From Phycisphaerales bacterium UBA1845 (lineage in GTDB: Bacteria > Planctomycetota > Phycisphaerae > UBA1845): a stretch of 17,764 bases of DNA. Of this stretch, positions 1 through 6,620 are shown piece by piece. A program made the position numbers and the translations under genes. The DNA lies in assembly GCA_002338715.1 (NCBI GenBank), contig DDIR01000053.1, positions 1,653 to 19,416 of the forward strand. The letters run 5' to 3'. Below the pieces are notes generated by a model. The model was given only the letters and a program-made list of their open reading frames with translations. It was not told where the DNA came from and searched no databases. Each line of letters starts with the position of its first letter. The stretch's first letter is position 1.

Positions 1-1016
1 CCGGTCTTGTCGAAGACGACGGCGGTCAGGTTGCGGGCGAATTCCAACTGAATGACGTTCTTGATGAGAATGCCCAGCCGCGACGCACAACTGAGGGCTG
101 CGACCATCGCGGTGGGGGTGGCGAGCACCAACGCACACGGGCACGCGACGATCAACATCGTGATCGCCTTTTCCATGGCGACGACTTTGTCTTCGGTGAA
201 GTACCAGACGATGCCCGCAAGCATGACGATGGTCGGCGTGTACCAACCGGCATAGCGGTCGATCAGTCGCATCAGCGGGATGCGGGTGCGTTCGGCTTCG
301 AGGATCAAATGGCGAACGCGACCGAGGGTGGTGTCTTCACCGGCTTTGGTGACGCGGATGTCGATCGCACCGGTCAGGTTGCTGGTTCCGCCGAACACTT
401 CGTCGCCGACGTTCTTGTCGGCAGGCAGCGATTCACCGGTGATGTTGGCTTGGTTGATGGACGATTCGCCGCGGATGATTTCGCCGTCTGCGGGGATGTT
501 GTCACCGGGACGGACGCGGATGATCATGCCCGCGCGGAGTTTCTTGGATTCGACTTCGATCTCGGTTCCGTCGGCGTTAACCACGTGGGCTTTCGCCGGC
601 GTCAGGCGGAGCAGGCTTTCGATGGATGCCCGGGCACCGAGGGCGGTTCGCGTCTCGATCAGGTTGGAGATAATCATAAAGAAGGCGATGACGCCGGCTT
701 CCTGATACTCGCCGAGGGCGATCGCCGCCGCGATGGCCAGCGCGACCAACTCGTCCATGTGCATTTCGCCCTTGGCGAGATGGGTGACAGCGTGCCAAAT
801 CAACGGCATGCTCAACAGGCACGCGCCCAAGAGAGCCAACACATCGACATGGGGGTTGACCAGTTGTCCGTAAGCGTCGCGGATGCGGGAGTCGAAGAAA
901 TACTCCGCAACGAATGACGCGATGATGAGCATGCCGCCCATCATGGTCGCGTAGAAAAGGGCGTCGCCCCGCTTGGTTTCCTGCTCAACCGAACTCTTGA
1001 TGTCAAAATGGGCCAT
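1..1016 (-). CDS. Heavy-metal P1B-type ATPase, N-terminal part (cut by window edge)
   Basis: An ATP-driven inner-membrane pump for a soft or transition metal ion. The 338 visible codons show hydrophobic helices near residues 20-40, 57-76, 88-121, 256-275 and 283-305. The actuator-domain motif TGES is at 193-196 and the metal-site motif CPC at 292-294 in the sixth helix. The last codons read FDKT, so the phosphorylated Asp (336) is the final landmark before the edge; the ATP-binding domain and C-terminal helices lie outside. The ATG at 1016 is preceded by AAGGAG 12 nt upstream. Only about 20 residues precede the first helix, so there is no N-terminal HMA metal-binding domain with CxxC. CPC fits Cu/Ag or Zn/Cd pumps and argues against the SPC-type P1B-4 group. 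Substrate cannot be assigned without the C-terminal helices. The gene is divergent from the secreted protein gene at 1561. Confidence 0.93.
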   Translation of the reverse strand, partial: MAHFDIKSSVEQETKRGDALFYATMMGGMLIIASFVAEYFFDSRIRDAYGQLVNPHVDVLALLGACLLSMPLIWHAVTHLAKGEMHMDELVALAIAAAIALGEYQEAGVIAFFMIISNLIETRTALGARASIESLLRLTPAKAHVVNADGTEIEVESKKLRAGMIIRVRPGDNIPADGEIIRGESSINQANITGESLPADKNVGDEVFGGTSNLTGAIDIRVTKAGEDTTLGRVRHLILEAERTRIPLMRLIDRYAGWYTPTIVMLAGIVWYFTEDKVVAMEKAITMLIVACPCALVLATPTAMVAALSCASRLGILIKNVIQLEFARNLTAVVFDKT

Positions 1017-1097
1017 CGGTGATTCAAACTCCTTGGCGTTGCCCGAATTATCGTAAGGACACGTTTATCGTCAGACAGCCGAAAGACTGCCTTAAAT

Positions 1098-1125
1098 ATC
1101 ATACCTGCAAGGATTTAGTCAGCAA
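1098..1125 (-). promoter_or_regulatory. Candidate promoter for the P-type ATPase
   Basis: On the minus strand a TTGCTG (-35-like, 1120-1125) and a TATGAT (-10-like, 1098-1103) are separated by 16 nt, about 80 nt upstream of the ATPase start. The -10 is 5/6 to the sigma-70 consensus and the -35 is weak. No clear MerR- or ArsR-type operator is visible in the spacer. Motif match only. Confidence 0.35.
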
Positions 1126-1474
1126 CCCGGGGAGGATGGCGCGACCCCCGATTCTACGTCACACGCCCGCCAGCGGTTCGCAGGTCTCGAAATCCGGCTG
1201 ATGCTGGCTTGGAACCGGCAGATCGGGGCCTTGTCGGGGCAGTTTGAGATTCGGTGGCAGGTCAGTCGATTCCCGCTCAAGACCGGCTGTGGGTTTGAAT
1301 TCTGCCGGGTCAGCCGACATTCCAATTCCATACAGATTGCCATGCGATTCGACAATTCTTGGCGCAAATACAGATCGACTGACAAAACCTGGCATCTTGT
1401 CGAAGCGCGTCCACAAACCGCCACAGGAATCAACTGTGATGACGCTGATACGGGGGCCCATCGTCCGAAAGATG

Positions 1475-1483
1475 TGTTATGAT
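1475..1483 (+). promoter_or_regulatory. Candidate extended -10 promoter for the secreted protein
   Basis: TGTTATGAT is an extended -10 element (TGn followed by TATGAT, 1478-1483). No good -35 is present 17 nt upstream, as is common for extended -10 promoters. It would give a 5' leader of about 70 nt before the ATG at 1561. Confidence 0.35.
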
Positions 1484-1560
1484 GGGGATGGTAAATGGAC
1501 CGGTGTCAATTCAATGCGTCGAGACTCGACGATTTTCACCTGATTGCTGAAGGAACAACC

Positions 1561-3858
1561 ATGATGAAAAAACGACTGTCTGGATTATCCGCTACACTTT
1601 TTGGTTGCATGATGTGCGCGAGCTTTGTTCTGCCCGCACAAGTGTCGGCGGCTGAATTCTCTCTGGTTCGAGCCGTCCCCGACGACGTGTTCCTCGTCAT
1701 CGCCAACACGCACAATCCCGAGCACGAATTCCTCGACGAGTATTGGGGCGAGGTTAAAGATGCATTCATGGCCACCGGTGTCTGCGATGACGCGATGGCG
1801 ATGCTCGGTACGCTGATTGACAAGGATCAGATGGAAAACGTGAATCGCCTTAAAGACAAGGCTCAGAAGCTGATCGACGGCGTCAACTGGGACGACCTCG
1901 GCAGCCGTGACTTCGTCTTCGCCGAGCGATTCGCCAGCCCGGACATCAGGGGATCCAATATCAACATGGGCCCGCCCGACATGGTCTTCATGTTCCGTGG
2001 TGGAGAAGCCGCCGACCAGAACTATGCAGGTCTTGTCGCGATCCTCAATGGCATGGTGGAAGAGATTAACACCGCAACCAAATCCGACCATCTGCAGATT
2101 GAGCAGTCGGAATACAAGGGCGCGAAGATCGCCGGCTGCAACTTCACCCGGACCGTGCATGGCGCGCCCCCGCTGACGCTGGCAATCACGCAGCACGACG
2201 ACGTGATTATCATCTCGCTTAACGAAGATTTGCGCAATCAATCGATCGCGCTTCTTGCCGGCGATAAGTCAATCAATTGCATCGCCGACAACGCCCGTTT
2301 CAAAGCCGGGTTCTCCGAGTTGCCCGCAGCCGAGGACGAACTCGTCTTCTTCGACATGCAGGCCATGCTGAAACCGATTCAAAGGACCATCGACTTTGTG
2401 GCCAACCAGGGCGGTTCCAACCGGGCTAACGATCACATCATCAATTCCGTGCGTACTGGCGAGGCCTACCAGGTTTGCCAGAAGGCGTGGGAAGCTTACG
2501 AGCAGAAGGACTACAAGAAGGGTTTGGAACTGGCACAGCAGGCCAAAACGATGTCGCCGGAAGACTCACGCGTCCTTTACGCCGTCGCGTGCTTTGAGGC
2601 GCTCAATGGCAACAAGGATGCCGCGATCGATTCGCTCGACTCGGCGGTGAAGGGTGGGTTTTATGCGCCGCACCATATGGCCTCCGATCCGGACCTCGAC
2701 AGCCTGCGGGACATGGCGAAGTTCCAGGAAATCGTCGGACATGCGACGATGAAAGCGACGGAACTGACTAAAGAAGCGTCAGACATTGACGAAGCAGGAA
2801 CGATCCGGCTCGTGAACCGATTGATGAATTTGCCCGGTATGATCGACTATATCGCCACGACCATTCACACCGAAGGCCATTCAGTGCATAGCGATTCGCG
2901 CCTGGCGCTGGTTGAAAACGCCAAGGACATGCCATTCTATCCGGTCTTTGGTGGAGAGATTTCCAAGACCAGCAAAGCCGACTTCGACAAATACCTTCCG
3001 CAAGAAACGGTTTCGTACGAAGTTACCAGCGCCATCGATCTGAACGCGTTCTACAAATTCGTTGAGGACTCGTTCAAAACTTACGGCGAACAAGGTGAGA
3101 TGGCATGGGGCAAATGGGAAGGTTTCCAGGAGTCGGTTTCATTTAACTTCAAGAAGGAAGTCCTGAGCTGGTTTGAAGGGGGATCGGCCAACGTCATGTT
3201 TGAAGACGGCGGCTGGGTTTCGGTGATGAGCGTCAAAGACGCCGACCTTGCGCAGAAGCAGGTCAGCCGCTTCGTCGAATTCATGTCAACGCAGATGGGC
3301 GAGATGGCTCAGCAAAACCCAATGATGGGGATGCTCGCGATGCGCCGCGTACCCGTTGAACACGATGAACTCAAGGGCTTTGAGACACTGTACATGGCGA
3401 TGCAACCGATGCCGATGGCGGTGTGGGGCGTGGCCGACGGCAAGCTGGTCGCCGGTTCGTCGATCGACGCCATCGCCATGTGTCTTGATACGGCCAAGGG
3501 CAAGCACCCGGGTATCGACAAGAACGAGCGCGTCATGGCCGAAGCGTTGATTCCCGAGAAAGACTTCTTCTCGGCGACGTTGAAGGATCAGCGAAACATG
3601 GGCAAGGAACTGCAGGCCATGATCGGTATGGCATCGTTCGTCAGCGGTATGATGCCGATGGTGATTCCCGATCCCGAACCGCGCGCAATCATTGGCAAGA
3701 TCGCCGGTATGATCGCGAAGCTGTCGCCAGTGGCGGGCAAGATCGATTTCTTCAAGTCGACCTCAACCTGCACCACGTTTGACGGCCAAAACTTCTGGAC
3801 GAAGCAGGTCACGCACTACGTCAGTCCCGAAGAGCGCAAGATGGCCAGCACGAACTAG
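1561..3858 (+). CDS. Secreted protein of unknown function with internal TPR module (DUF3352-like?)
   Basis: A 765-aa exported protein whose function I do not recognise. The frame is open from 1495, but ATG 1561 is preceded by GAAGGA at 1549-1554 (6-nt spacing) and opens a clear signal peptide: MMKKR, a hydrophobic stretch, then a likely cleavage after VSA near residue 30. The mature N-terminus reads AEFSLVRAVPDDVFLVI. Residues about 300-396 form a TPR-like helical module ending in a DPDLDSLRDMAKFQEIV block, as in TPR end-of-group domains. The flanks (about 30-290 and 400-765) share a pattern of beta-rich segments and 'FDMQAMLKPI'-type helices that loosely recalls DUF3352 proteins. The C-terminal part is Met-rich. 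It appears to be a monocistronic gene, closed by the hairpin at 3906-3943. A periplasmic or surface scaffold role is possible; no catalytic motif is visible. Confidence 0.85.
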   Translation: MMKKRLSGLSATLFGCMMCASFVLPAQVSAAEFSLVRAVPDDVFLVIANTHNPEHEFLDEYWGEVKDAFMATGVCDDAMAMLGTLIDKDQMENVNRLKDKAQKLIDGVNWDDLGSRDFVFAERFASPDIRGSNINMGPPDMVFMFRGGEAADQNYAGLVAILNGMVEEINTATKSDHLQIEQSEYKGAKIAGCNFTRTVHGAPPLTLAITQHDDVIIISLNEDLRNQSIALLAGDKSINCIADNARFKAGFSELPAAEDELVFFDMQAMLKPIQRTIDFVANQGGSNRANDHIINSVRTGEAYQVCQKAWEAYEQKDYKKGLELAQQAKTMSPEDSRVLYAVACFEALNGNKDAAIDSLDSAVKGGFYAPHHMASDPDLDSLRDMAKFQEIVGHATMKATELTKEASDIDEAGTIRLVNRLMNLPGMIDYIATTIHTEGHSVHSDSRLALVENAKDMPFYPVFGGEISKTSKADFDKYLPQETVSYEVTSAIDLNAFYKFVEDSFKTYGEQGEMAWGKWEGFQESVSFNFKKEVLSWFEGGSANVMFEDGGWVSVMSVKDADLAQKQVSRFVEFMSTQMGEMAQQNPMMGMLAMRRVPVEHDELKGFETLYMAMQPMPMAVWGVADGKLVAGSSIDAIAMCLDTAKGKHPGIDKNERVMAEALIPEKDFFSATLKDQRNMGKELQAMIGMASFVSGMMPMVIPDPEPRAIIGKIAGMIAKLSPVAGKIDFFKSTSTCTTFDGQNFWTKQVTHYVSPEERKMASTN

Positions 3859-3893
3859 AGTCGGAACATCAAGTTAGAGTTGGAACATCAAGC
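3856..3893 (+). repeat. 19-bp tandem duplication spanning the stop codon
   Basis: Two adjacent 19-nt copies, TAGAGTCGGAACATCAAGT (3856-3874) and TAGAGTTGGAACATCAAGC (3875-3893), match at 17 of 19 positions. The TAG that opens the first copy is the stop codon of the preceding gene, so the duplication includes the end of the reading frame without changing the protein. Confidence 0.9.
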
Positions 3894-3905
3894 AATCAGG
3901 AAACC

Positions 3906-3943
3906 AAAGGCCCGGCTGATGAGCGATCATTGGCCGGGCCTTT
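3906..3943 (+). terminator. Rho-independent-like terminator with GNRA tetraloop
   Basis: AAAGGCCCGGC (3906-3916) pairs perfectly with GCCGGGCCTTT (3933-3943). The intervening bases continue the stem through two G-U pairs and ATGA/TCAT, closing on a GCGA tetraloop (3923-3926). This gives a 17-bp stem. The following CTATTTG is only modestly T-rich; the A-run in the left arm and T-run in the right arm suggest it may act in both directions. It lies 47 nt after the stop codon of the secreted protein gene. Confidence 0.8.
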
Positions 3944-4254
3944 CTATTTGTCTTTGATCGACGCCGTTGCAGCCGTACACCATCGCGACGCATCCGATCG
4001 AGCCAATTGAATCAAGGGGGGCTGAAACCGCTTCCGGTGATTCATCGGTCGGGAATTGGCTGTTCACCGCGTGAACCCGAGGGGGCCAGGCCCCGAATCC
4101 GATCCTCCAAACCTCGGCAGGGCACGTCATGTATCGACGCCAACGGCGTTTTCAGGGGCATGAGGTGGGTTAATTGACGCACTTGCTTGGAGGACGACGA
4201 AGCGAGGAACTCTTTTCGTAAGTGATGGACTCGGCTTGCTCCGTGAAGTAGAAT

Positions 4255-4269
4255 TACAGAGGTTCTGTA
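4255..4269. promoter_or_regulatory. 15-nt operator-like dyad
   Basis: TACAGA (4255-4260) and TCTGTA (4264-4269) are a perfect inverted repeat around GGT. The dyad ends 8 nt before the TTGACC box at 4277, a typical place for a regulator-binding site. The protein that might bind is unknown. Confidence 0.35.
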
Positions 4270-4276
4270 CGATCTA

Positions 4277-4304
4277 TTGACCTGATCACGTCTTCAGATA
4301 TGGG
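4277..4304 (+). promoter_or_regulatory. Candidate promoter for the response regulator
   Basis: TTGACC (4277-4282) matches the -35 consensus at 5 of 6 positions. TATGGG (4299-4304) follows after 16 nt as a weak -10. Transcription from here would give a leader of about 165 nt that carries all the tandem repeats upstream of the response regulator. Confidence 0.3.
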
Positions 4305-4338
4305 ACGCGTTGCAGCCATACCGGAAAGCGTCGCTCCA

Positions 4339-4368
4339 GATGCACTTGAACCTGATGCACCTGAATTG
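4339..4368 (+). repeat. 15-bp tandem duplication
   Basis: GATGCACTTGAACCT (4339-4353) is followed directly by GATGCACCTGAATTG (4354-4368), matching at 12 of 15 positions. It lies 36 nt before the iteron array. Confidence 0.65.
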
Positions 4369-4404
4369 AGCGAGGGGACCCGCAGTCGCGGGCACGTTGC
4401 AAAT

Positions 4405-4464
4405 CCAGACTTGTGCAACAAAAGCCAGGCTTGTGCAACAAAAGCCAGGCCTGTGCAACAAAAG
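4405..4464 (+). repeat. Three 20-bp tandem iterons upstream of the response regulator
   Basis: Units at 4405-4424, 4425-4444 and 4445-4464 differ from one another at only one or two positions. Each contains TGTGCAACAAAAG; in the first two, TTGT-GCA-ACAA forms a short dyad. The period is close to two helical turns, so the units face the same side of DNA. Because 20 is not a multiple of 3, the copies would be read in three different frames, which favours a DNA- or RNA-level role over a peptide. The array ends on the G that begins the GGGAG ribosome-binding site (4464-4468) of the following gene. Confidence 0.9.
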
Positions 4465-4475
4465 GGAGAAACACC

Positions 4476-5081
4476 ATGGCCGTCAGACAGCATATCAAAG
4501 TCCTTGTGGTAGACGACGAACCTTCGATCGCCGAATCGGTGGGTGTGATGCTCAACGATGCCGGGTACCGCGCCCTCGTGCACAACAATCCGGTCGATGC
4601 GGTGCGGACGGCTGAGCGTGAGGCGATTCAGATTGCGGTGCTCGACTTGCGCATGCCGGAGATGAGTGGTGTTGATCTCGTCGATCAGTTGATGAACATC
4701 GACCAACGCATCTGCTGCATCATGATGACGGCATTTCCCGATCTGGAGTCGGCCCGCGAAACGATGCGCCGCGGTTCGTGCGACTACATCGCCAAACCGT
4801 TCAAGAAAGAAGAATTGCTCGCGTCGGTGGAGCGTGCGTGTCAGCGCCTCGGCTTGATTTATCGTTCGGAGAGCGATCTCAACAGCCTCATCGGCCAACG
4901 CATCCGCGCCGAACGCCTTCGCCAGAACCTGACCCTTCGGCAGGTGTCGCAGCGCTCCGACCTGACCACGTCGCAGCTATCGCAGGTCGAACTAGGCAAG
5001 AACGCCGCATCACTCTGGGCGCTCGCAAGAATCAGCAATTCGCTGGGCATGCAGTTGTCGCTGCTGCTGCATGGGCTGTAG
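4476..5081 (+). CDS. Response regulator with receiver and XRE-type HTH output domain
   Basis: A 201-aa two-domain transcription regulator. The receiver domain (about 7-125) has the acidic pair D13/D14, phospho-acceptor D57 in VLDLRMPEMSG, T85 and K107 in AKPF. Residues about 139-198 form a Cro/CI (XRE, HTH_3) domain: IGQRIRAERLRQNLTLRQVS, then SQLSQVELGKNAASL. An XRE output is uncommon among response regulators, which usually carry OmpR, NarL, Fis or AraC domains. The frame is open upstream from a GTG at 4413, but ATG 4476 is chosen because GGGAG lies 7 nt before it and the receiver fold begins right after it. No histidine kinase is present in the window, so it is an orphan here. The iterons abutting its RBS suggest autoregulation (inference). 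Confidence 0.93.
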   Translation: MAVRQHIKVLVVDDEPSIAESVGVMLNDAGYRALVHNNPVDAVRTAEREAIQIAVLDLRMPEMSGVDLVDQLMNIDQRICCIMMTAFPDLESARETMRRGSCDYIAKPFKKEELLASVERACQRLGLIYRSESDLNSLIGQRIRAERLRQNLTLRQVSQRSDLTTSQLSQVELGKNAASLWALARISNSLGMQLSLLLHGL

Positions 5082-5208
5082 GCCCTACGTATTCCGCAAT
5101 TGAAATCCATACACACCAGCAGTTGCCCTGCGCTTAGACAAATCCGCCCGATCGTGATTGAATGTTGCTTCGCACGGTGTGGGTTGCGTTGCGCTTGGAG
5201 ATAGGTCG

Positions 5209-5628
5209 ATGAAATCATTTCGCAAAGAGCTTTGGTTTGAGGTTCCTTCGCGGCGGGGGTTTGTGAACATTACCCGCGATGTGCAGGATGCGATTGACGA
5301 GAGCGGGGTTCGTGAAGGGCTTTGTTTGGTCAACGCGATGCACATTACTGCCAGCGTGTTTATCAACGACGACGAAAGCGGGTTGCATCACGATTATGAC
5401 AAATGGCTTGAGCGGTTGGCGCCGCACGAACCGATCGATCAATACCGCCACAACGACACGGGCGAAGACAATGCGGATGCCCATCTCAAACGGCAGATCA
5501 TGGGTCGGGAAGTCACCGTTGCGATCACCAAGGGAAAGCTGGACTTTGGGCCTTGGGAGGCGATTTTCTACGGCGAATTCGATGGCCGGCGACGCAAGCG
5601 GGCGCTCATTAAAATCATTGGTGAATAG
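5209..5628 (+). CDS. yjbQ: YjbQ/UPF0047 family protein
   Basis: A 139-aa single-domain protein of the YjbQ family (UPF0047, Pfam PF01894), small cytosolic proteins. E. coli YjbQ shows weak thiamin-phosphate-synthase activity in complementation; the physiological role is unsettled. Family hallmarks are visible: [13 protein letters not shown] with H45, then H81-N82 in YRHND, E86-x-N88-x3-H92 in GEDNADAHL, and the C-terminal [22 protein letters not shown] replaces the more usual GTWQ. ATG 5209 has GGAG at 5197-5200, 8 nt upstream; a TTG at 5158 in the same frame is less likely. The stop codon lies 11 nt before nfo, so the two genes are probably cotranscribed. Confidence 0.9.
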   Translation: MKSFRKELWFEVPSRRGFVNITRDVQDAIDESGVREGLCLVNAMHITASVFINDDESGLHHDYDKWLERLAPHEPIDQYRHNDTGEDNADAHLKRQIMGREVTVAITKGKLDFGPWEAIFYGEFDGRRRKRALIKIIGE

Positions 5629-5639
5629 GCAGGAAGGCA

Positions 5640-6539
5640 ATGATGGCAAAGCGCAAGTCTGCGTCCAGGGAGTCGACGACGAAGCAACGGTTCGGTTCGC
5701 ACATGTCGGTGGCGGGCGGGTTGGAGAATGCGTTCGATGATGCGGTGCGCGTTGGTTGCGACTGCCTTCAAATCTTCGTCAAGAACCAGAAGCAGTGGAC
5801 GGCCAAGCCGTTGACCGACGAGGCGATCGACAAATACAAAGCGGCGGAAGCACAAACCGGCATCGGTCCGGTGGTTGCGCACTCCAGTTACCTCATCAAT
5901 CTCGGTTCCCCAAAAGCCGAGCAATTCCAAAAGAGCGTCGACGCGCTGACCGACGAACTCGAACGCTGCGAGGCGCTCGGGGTCGGTGGATTGGTTCTGC
6001 ATCCCGGAGCGCACATGGGTGAAGGTGTCGATGCCGGTATCAAACGCATCGCGGATGGGATCGATCAGGCACACAAGCGCACCGCGGGTTTCAATGCGCG
6101 CATCCTGCTCGAATCGACGGCTGGCCAGGGCACGGCGATCGGGCATGAAATCAAACAACTCGGCGCGATTCTGGAATCGATCAACGCGCCCGAACGTGTT
6201 GGCATCTGCCTCGACACGTGCCACCTGTTTGCAGCGGGTTATGATCTGCGCGACGAAGGCGAATACGACAAGATGGTCGCGGAGTTGAAGAAACACGTCG
6301 GCTTGAAACGCGTGGAATGCATTCACACCAACGATTCGAAAGGCGAGTGCGGCAGCCATCTCGACCGGCACGAACACATCGGCAAAGGGAAGATCGGACT
6401 CGCCGGTTTTCGCAATCTGCTCAACGATAAACGCCTCGCCCACGCCATCCGCATCCTCGAAACCCCCAAGGGAGTCGACGGCCGCAACGCCGATTACGAC
6501 AAGATTAACCTTGGTAAGCTCCGCCGGCTCGTTAAGTGA
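5640..6539 (+). CDS. nfo: Endonuclease IV (AP endonuclease)
   Basis: A 299-aa TIM-barrel AP endonuclease that incises DNA 5' to abasic sites in base-excision repair and uses three zinc ions. All nine metal ligands of the family are present: H81 (AHSSYL), H121 (LHPGAH), E158 (LLESTAG), D192 and H195 (LDTCHLFAAGYD), H229 (IHTNDSKG), D242 and H244 (LDRHEHIGKG), and E274 (ILETPKG). Length is close to the usual 280-300 aa with a short basic N-terminal extension. Two ATGs are adjacent; AGGA at 5631-5634 is 5 nt from ATG 5640 and 8 nt from ATG 5643, so the true start could be either. It is the second gene after the yjbQ-family gene and converges on mutS across the palindromic element at 6551-6620. 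Confidence 0.96.
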   Translation: MMAKRKSASRESTTKQRFGSHMSVAGGLENAFDDAVRVGCDCLQIFVKNQKQWTAKPLTDEAIDKYKAAEAQTGIGPVVAHSSYLINLGSPKAEQFQKSVDALTDELERCEALGVGGLVLHPGAHMGEGVDAGIKRIADGIDQAHKRTAGFNARILLESTAGQGTAIGHEIKQLGAILESINAPERVGICLDTCHLFAAGYDLRDEGEYDKMVAELKKHVGLKRVECIHTNDSKGECGSHLDRHEHIGKGKIGLAGFRNLLNDKRLAHAIRILETPKGVDGRNADYDKINLGKLRRLVK

Positions 6540-6550
6540 AACGATCTTGA

Positions 6551-6620
6551 TTCGTAGGGTGGGCCGTGCCCACCATGTCGTTGAATTCCAAACGGCGGTG
6601 GGCACGGCCCACCCTACGAA
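6551..6620. repeat. REP/BIME-like double palindrome, family 1 (GTAG head)
   Basis: A perfect 24-bp inverted repeat: left arm 6551-6574, right arm 6597-6620, 22 nt between them. Each arm is itself a hairpin: GGTGGGC-CGT-GCCCACC (left 6558-6574) with GTAG immediately 5' of the stem (6554-6557). GTAG plus a short palindrome is the signature of REP sequences mobilised by REP-associated Y1 transposases, and two in inverted orientation make a BIME. The element lies between convergent nfo and mutS and could end transcription from both sides. The right-hand GTAG head supplies the mutS stop codon (TAG, 6614-6616). No transposase gene is in the window. Confidence 0.88.

Larger units (their letters stand above)
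1017..1560. other. Divergent intergenic region, 544 bp
   Basis: Separates the divergent ATPase and secreted-protein genes. Short open frames of 60-100 codons occur on both strands, but they overlap one another, lack ribosome-binding sites and resemble nothing I recognise, so I treat the stretch as non-coding. It contains the two candidate promoters listed separately. No RNA gene or repeat was recognised. Confidence 0.5.
3944..4404. other. Intergenic region between terminator and response regulator
   Basis: No convincing gene. Short open frames cross the stretch on both strands but lack homology-like motifs. It holds two compact palindromes: GTTCAC-CGC-GTGAAC at 4062-4076 and GGGGCC-A-GGCCCC at 4082-4094. 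A small ACGCC-AAC-GGCGT hairpin followed by TTT lies at 4137-4152. The dyad and promoter candidate at 4255-4304 and a 15-bp tandem duplication at 4339-4368 are listed separately. Confidence 0.5.

Noticed and set aside
1159..1461. 100-codon minus-strand frame in the divergent intergenic region
   Set aside because: No usable ribosome-binding site, no recognisable motif, and equally long frames overlap it on both strands; chance openness in GC-rich DNA is sufficient.
4405..4464. CRISPR array
   Set aside because: The 20-bp units are directly adjacent with no spacers, only three copies exist, and no cas genes are present.
4413..4475. N-terminal extension of the response regulator starting at GTG 4413
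   Set aside because: The extension is only the translation of the 20-bp repeats in shifting frames, lies before the conserved receiver start, and the GGGAG at 4464-4468 fits ATG 4476.
5568..6605. 345-codon minus-strand frame opposite nfo
   Set aside because: It is the antisense of nfo, whose nine metal ligands are all intact on the plus strand; the long frame is a codon-bias shadow.
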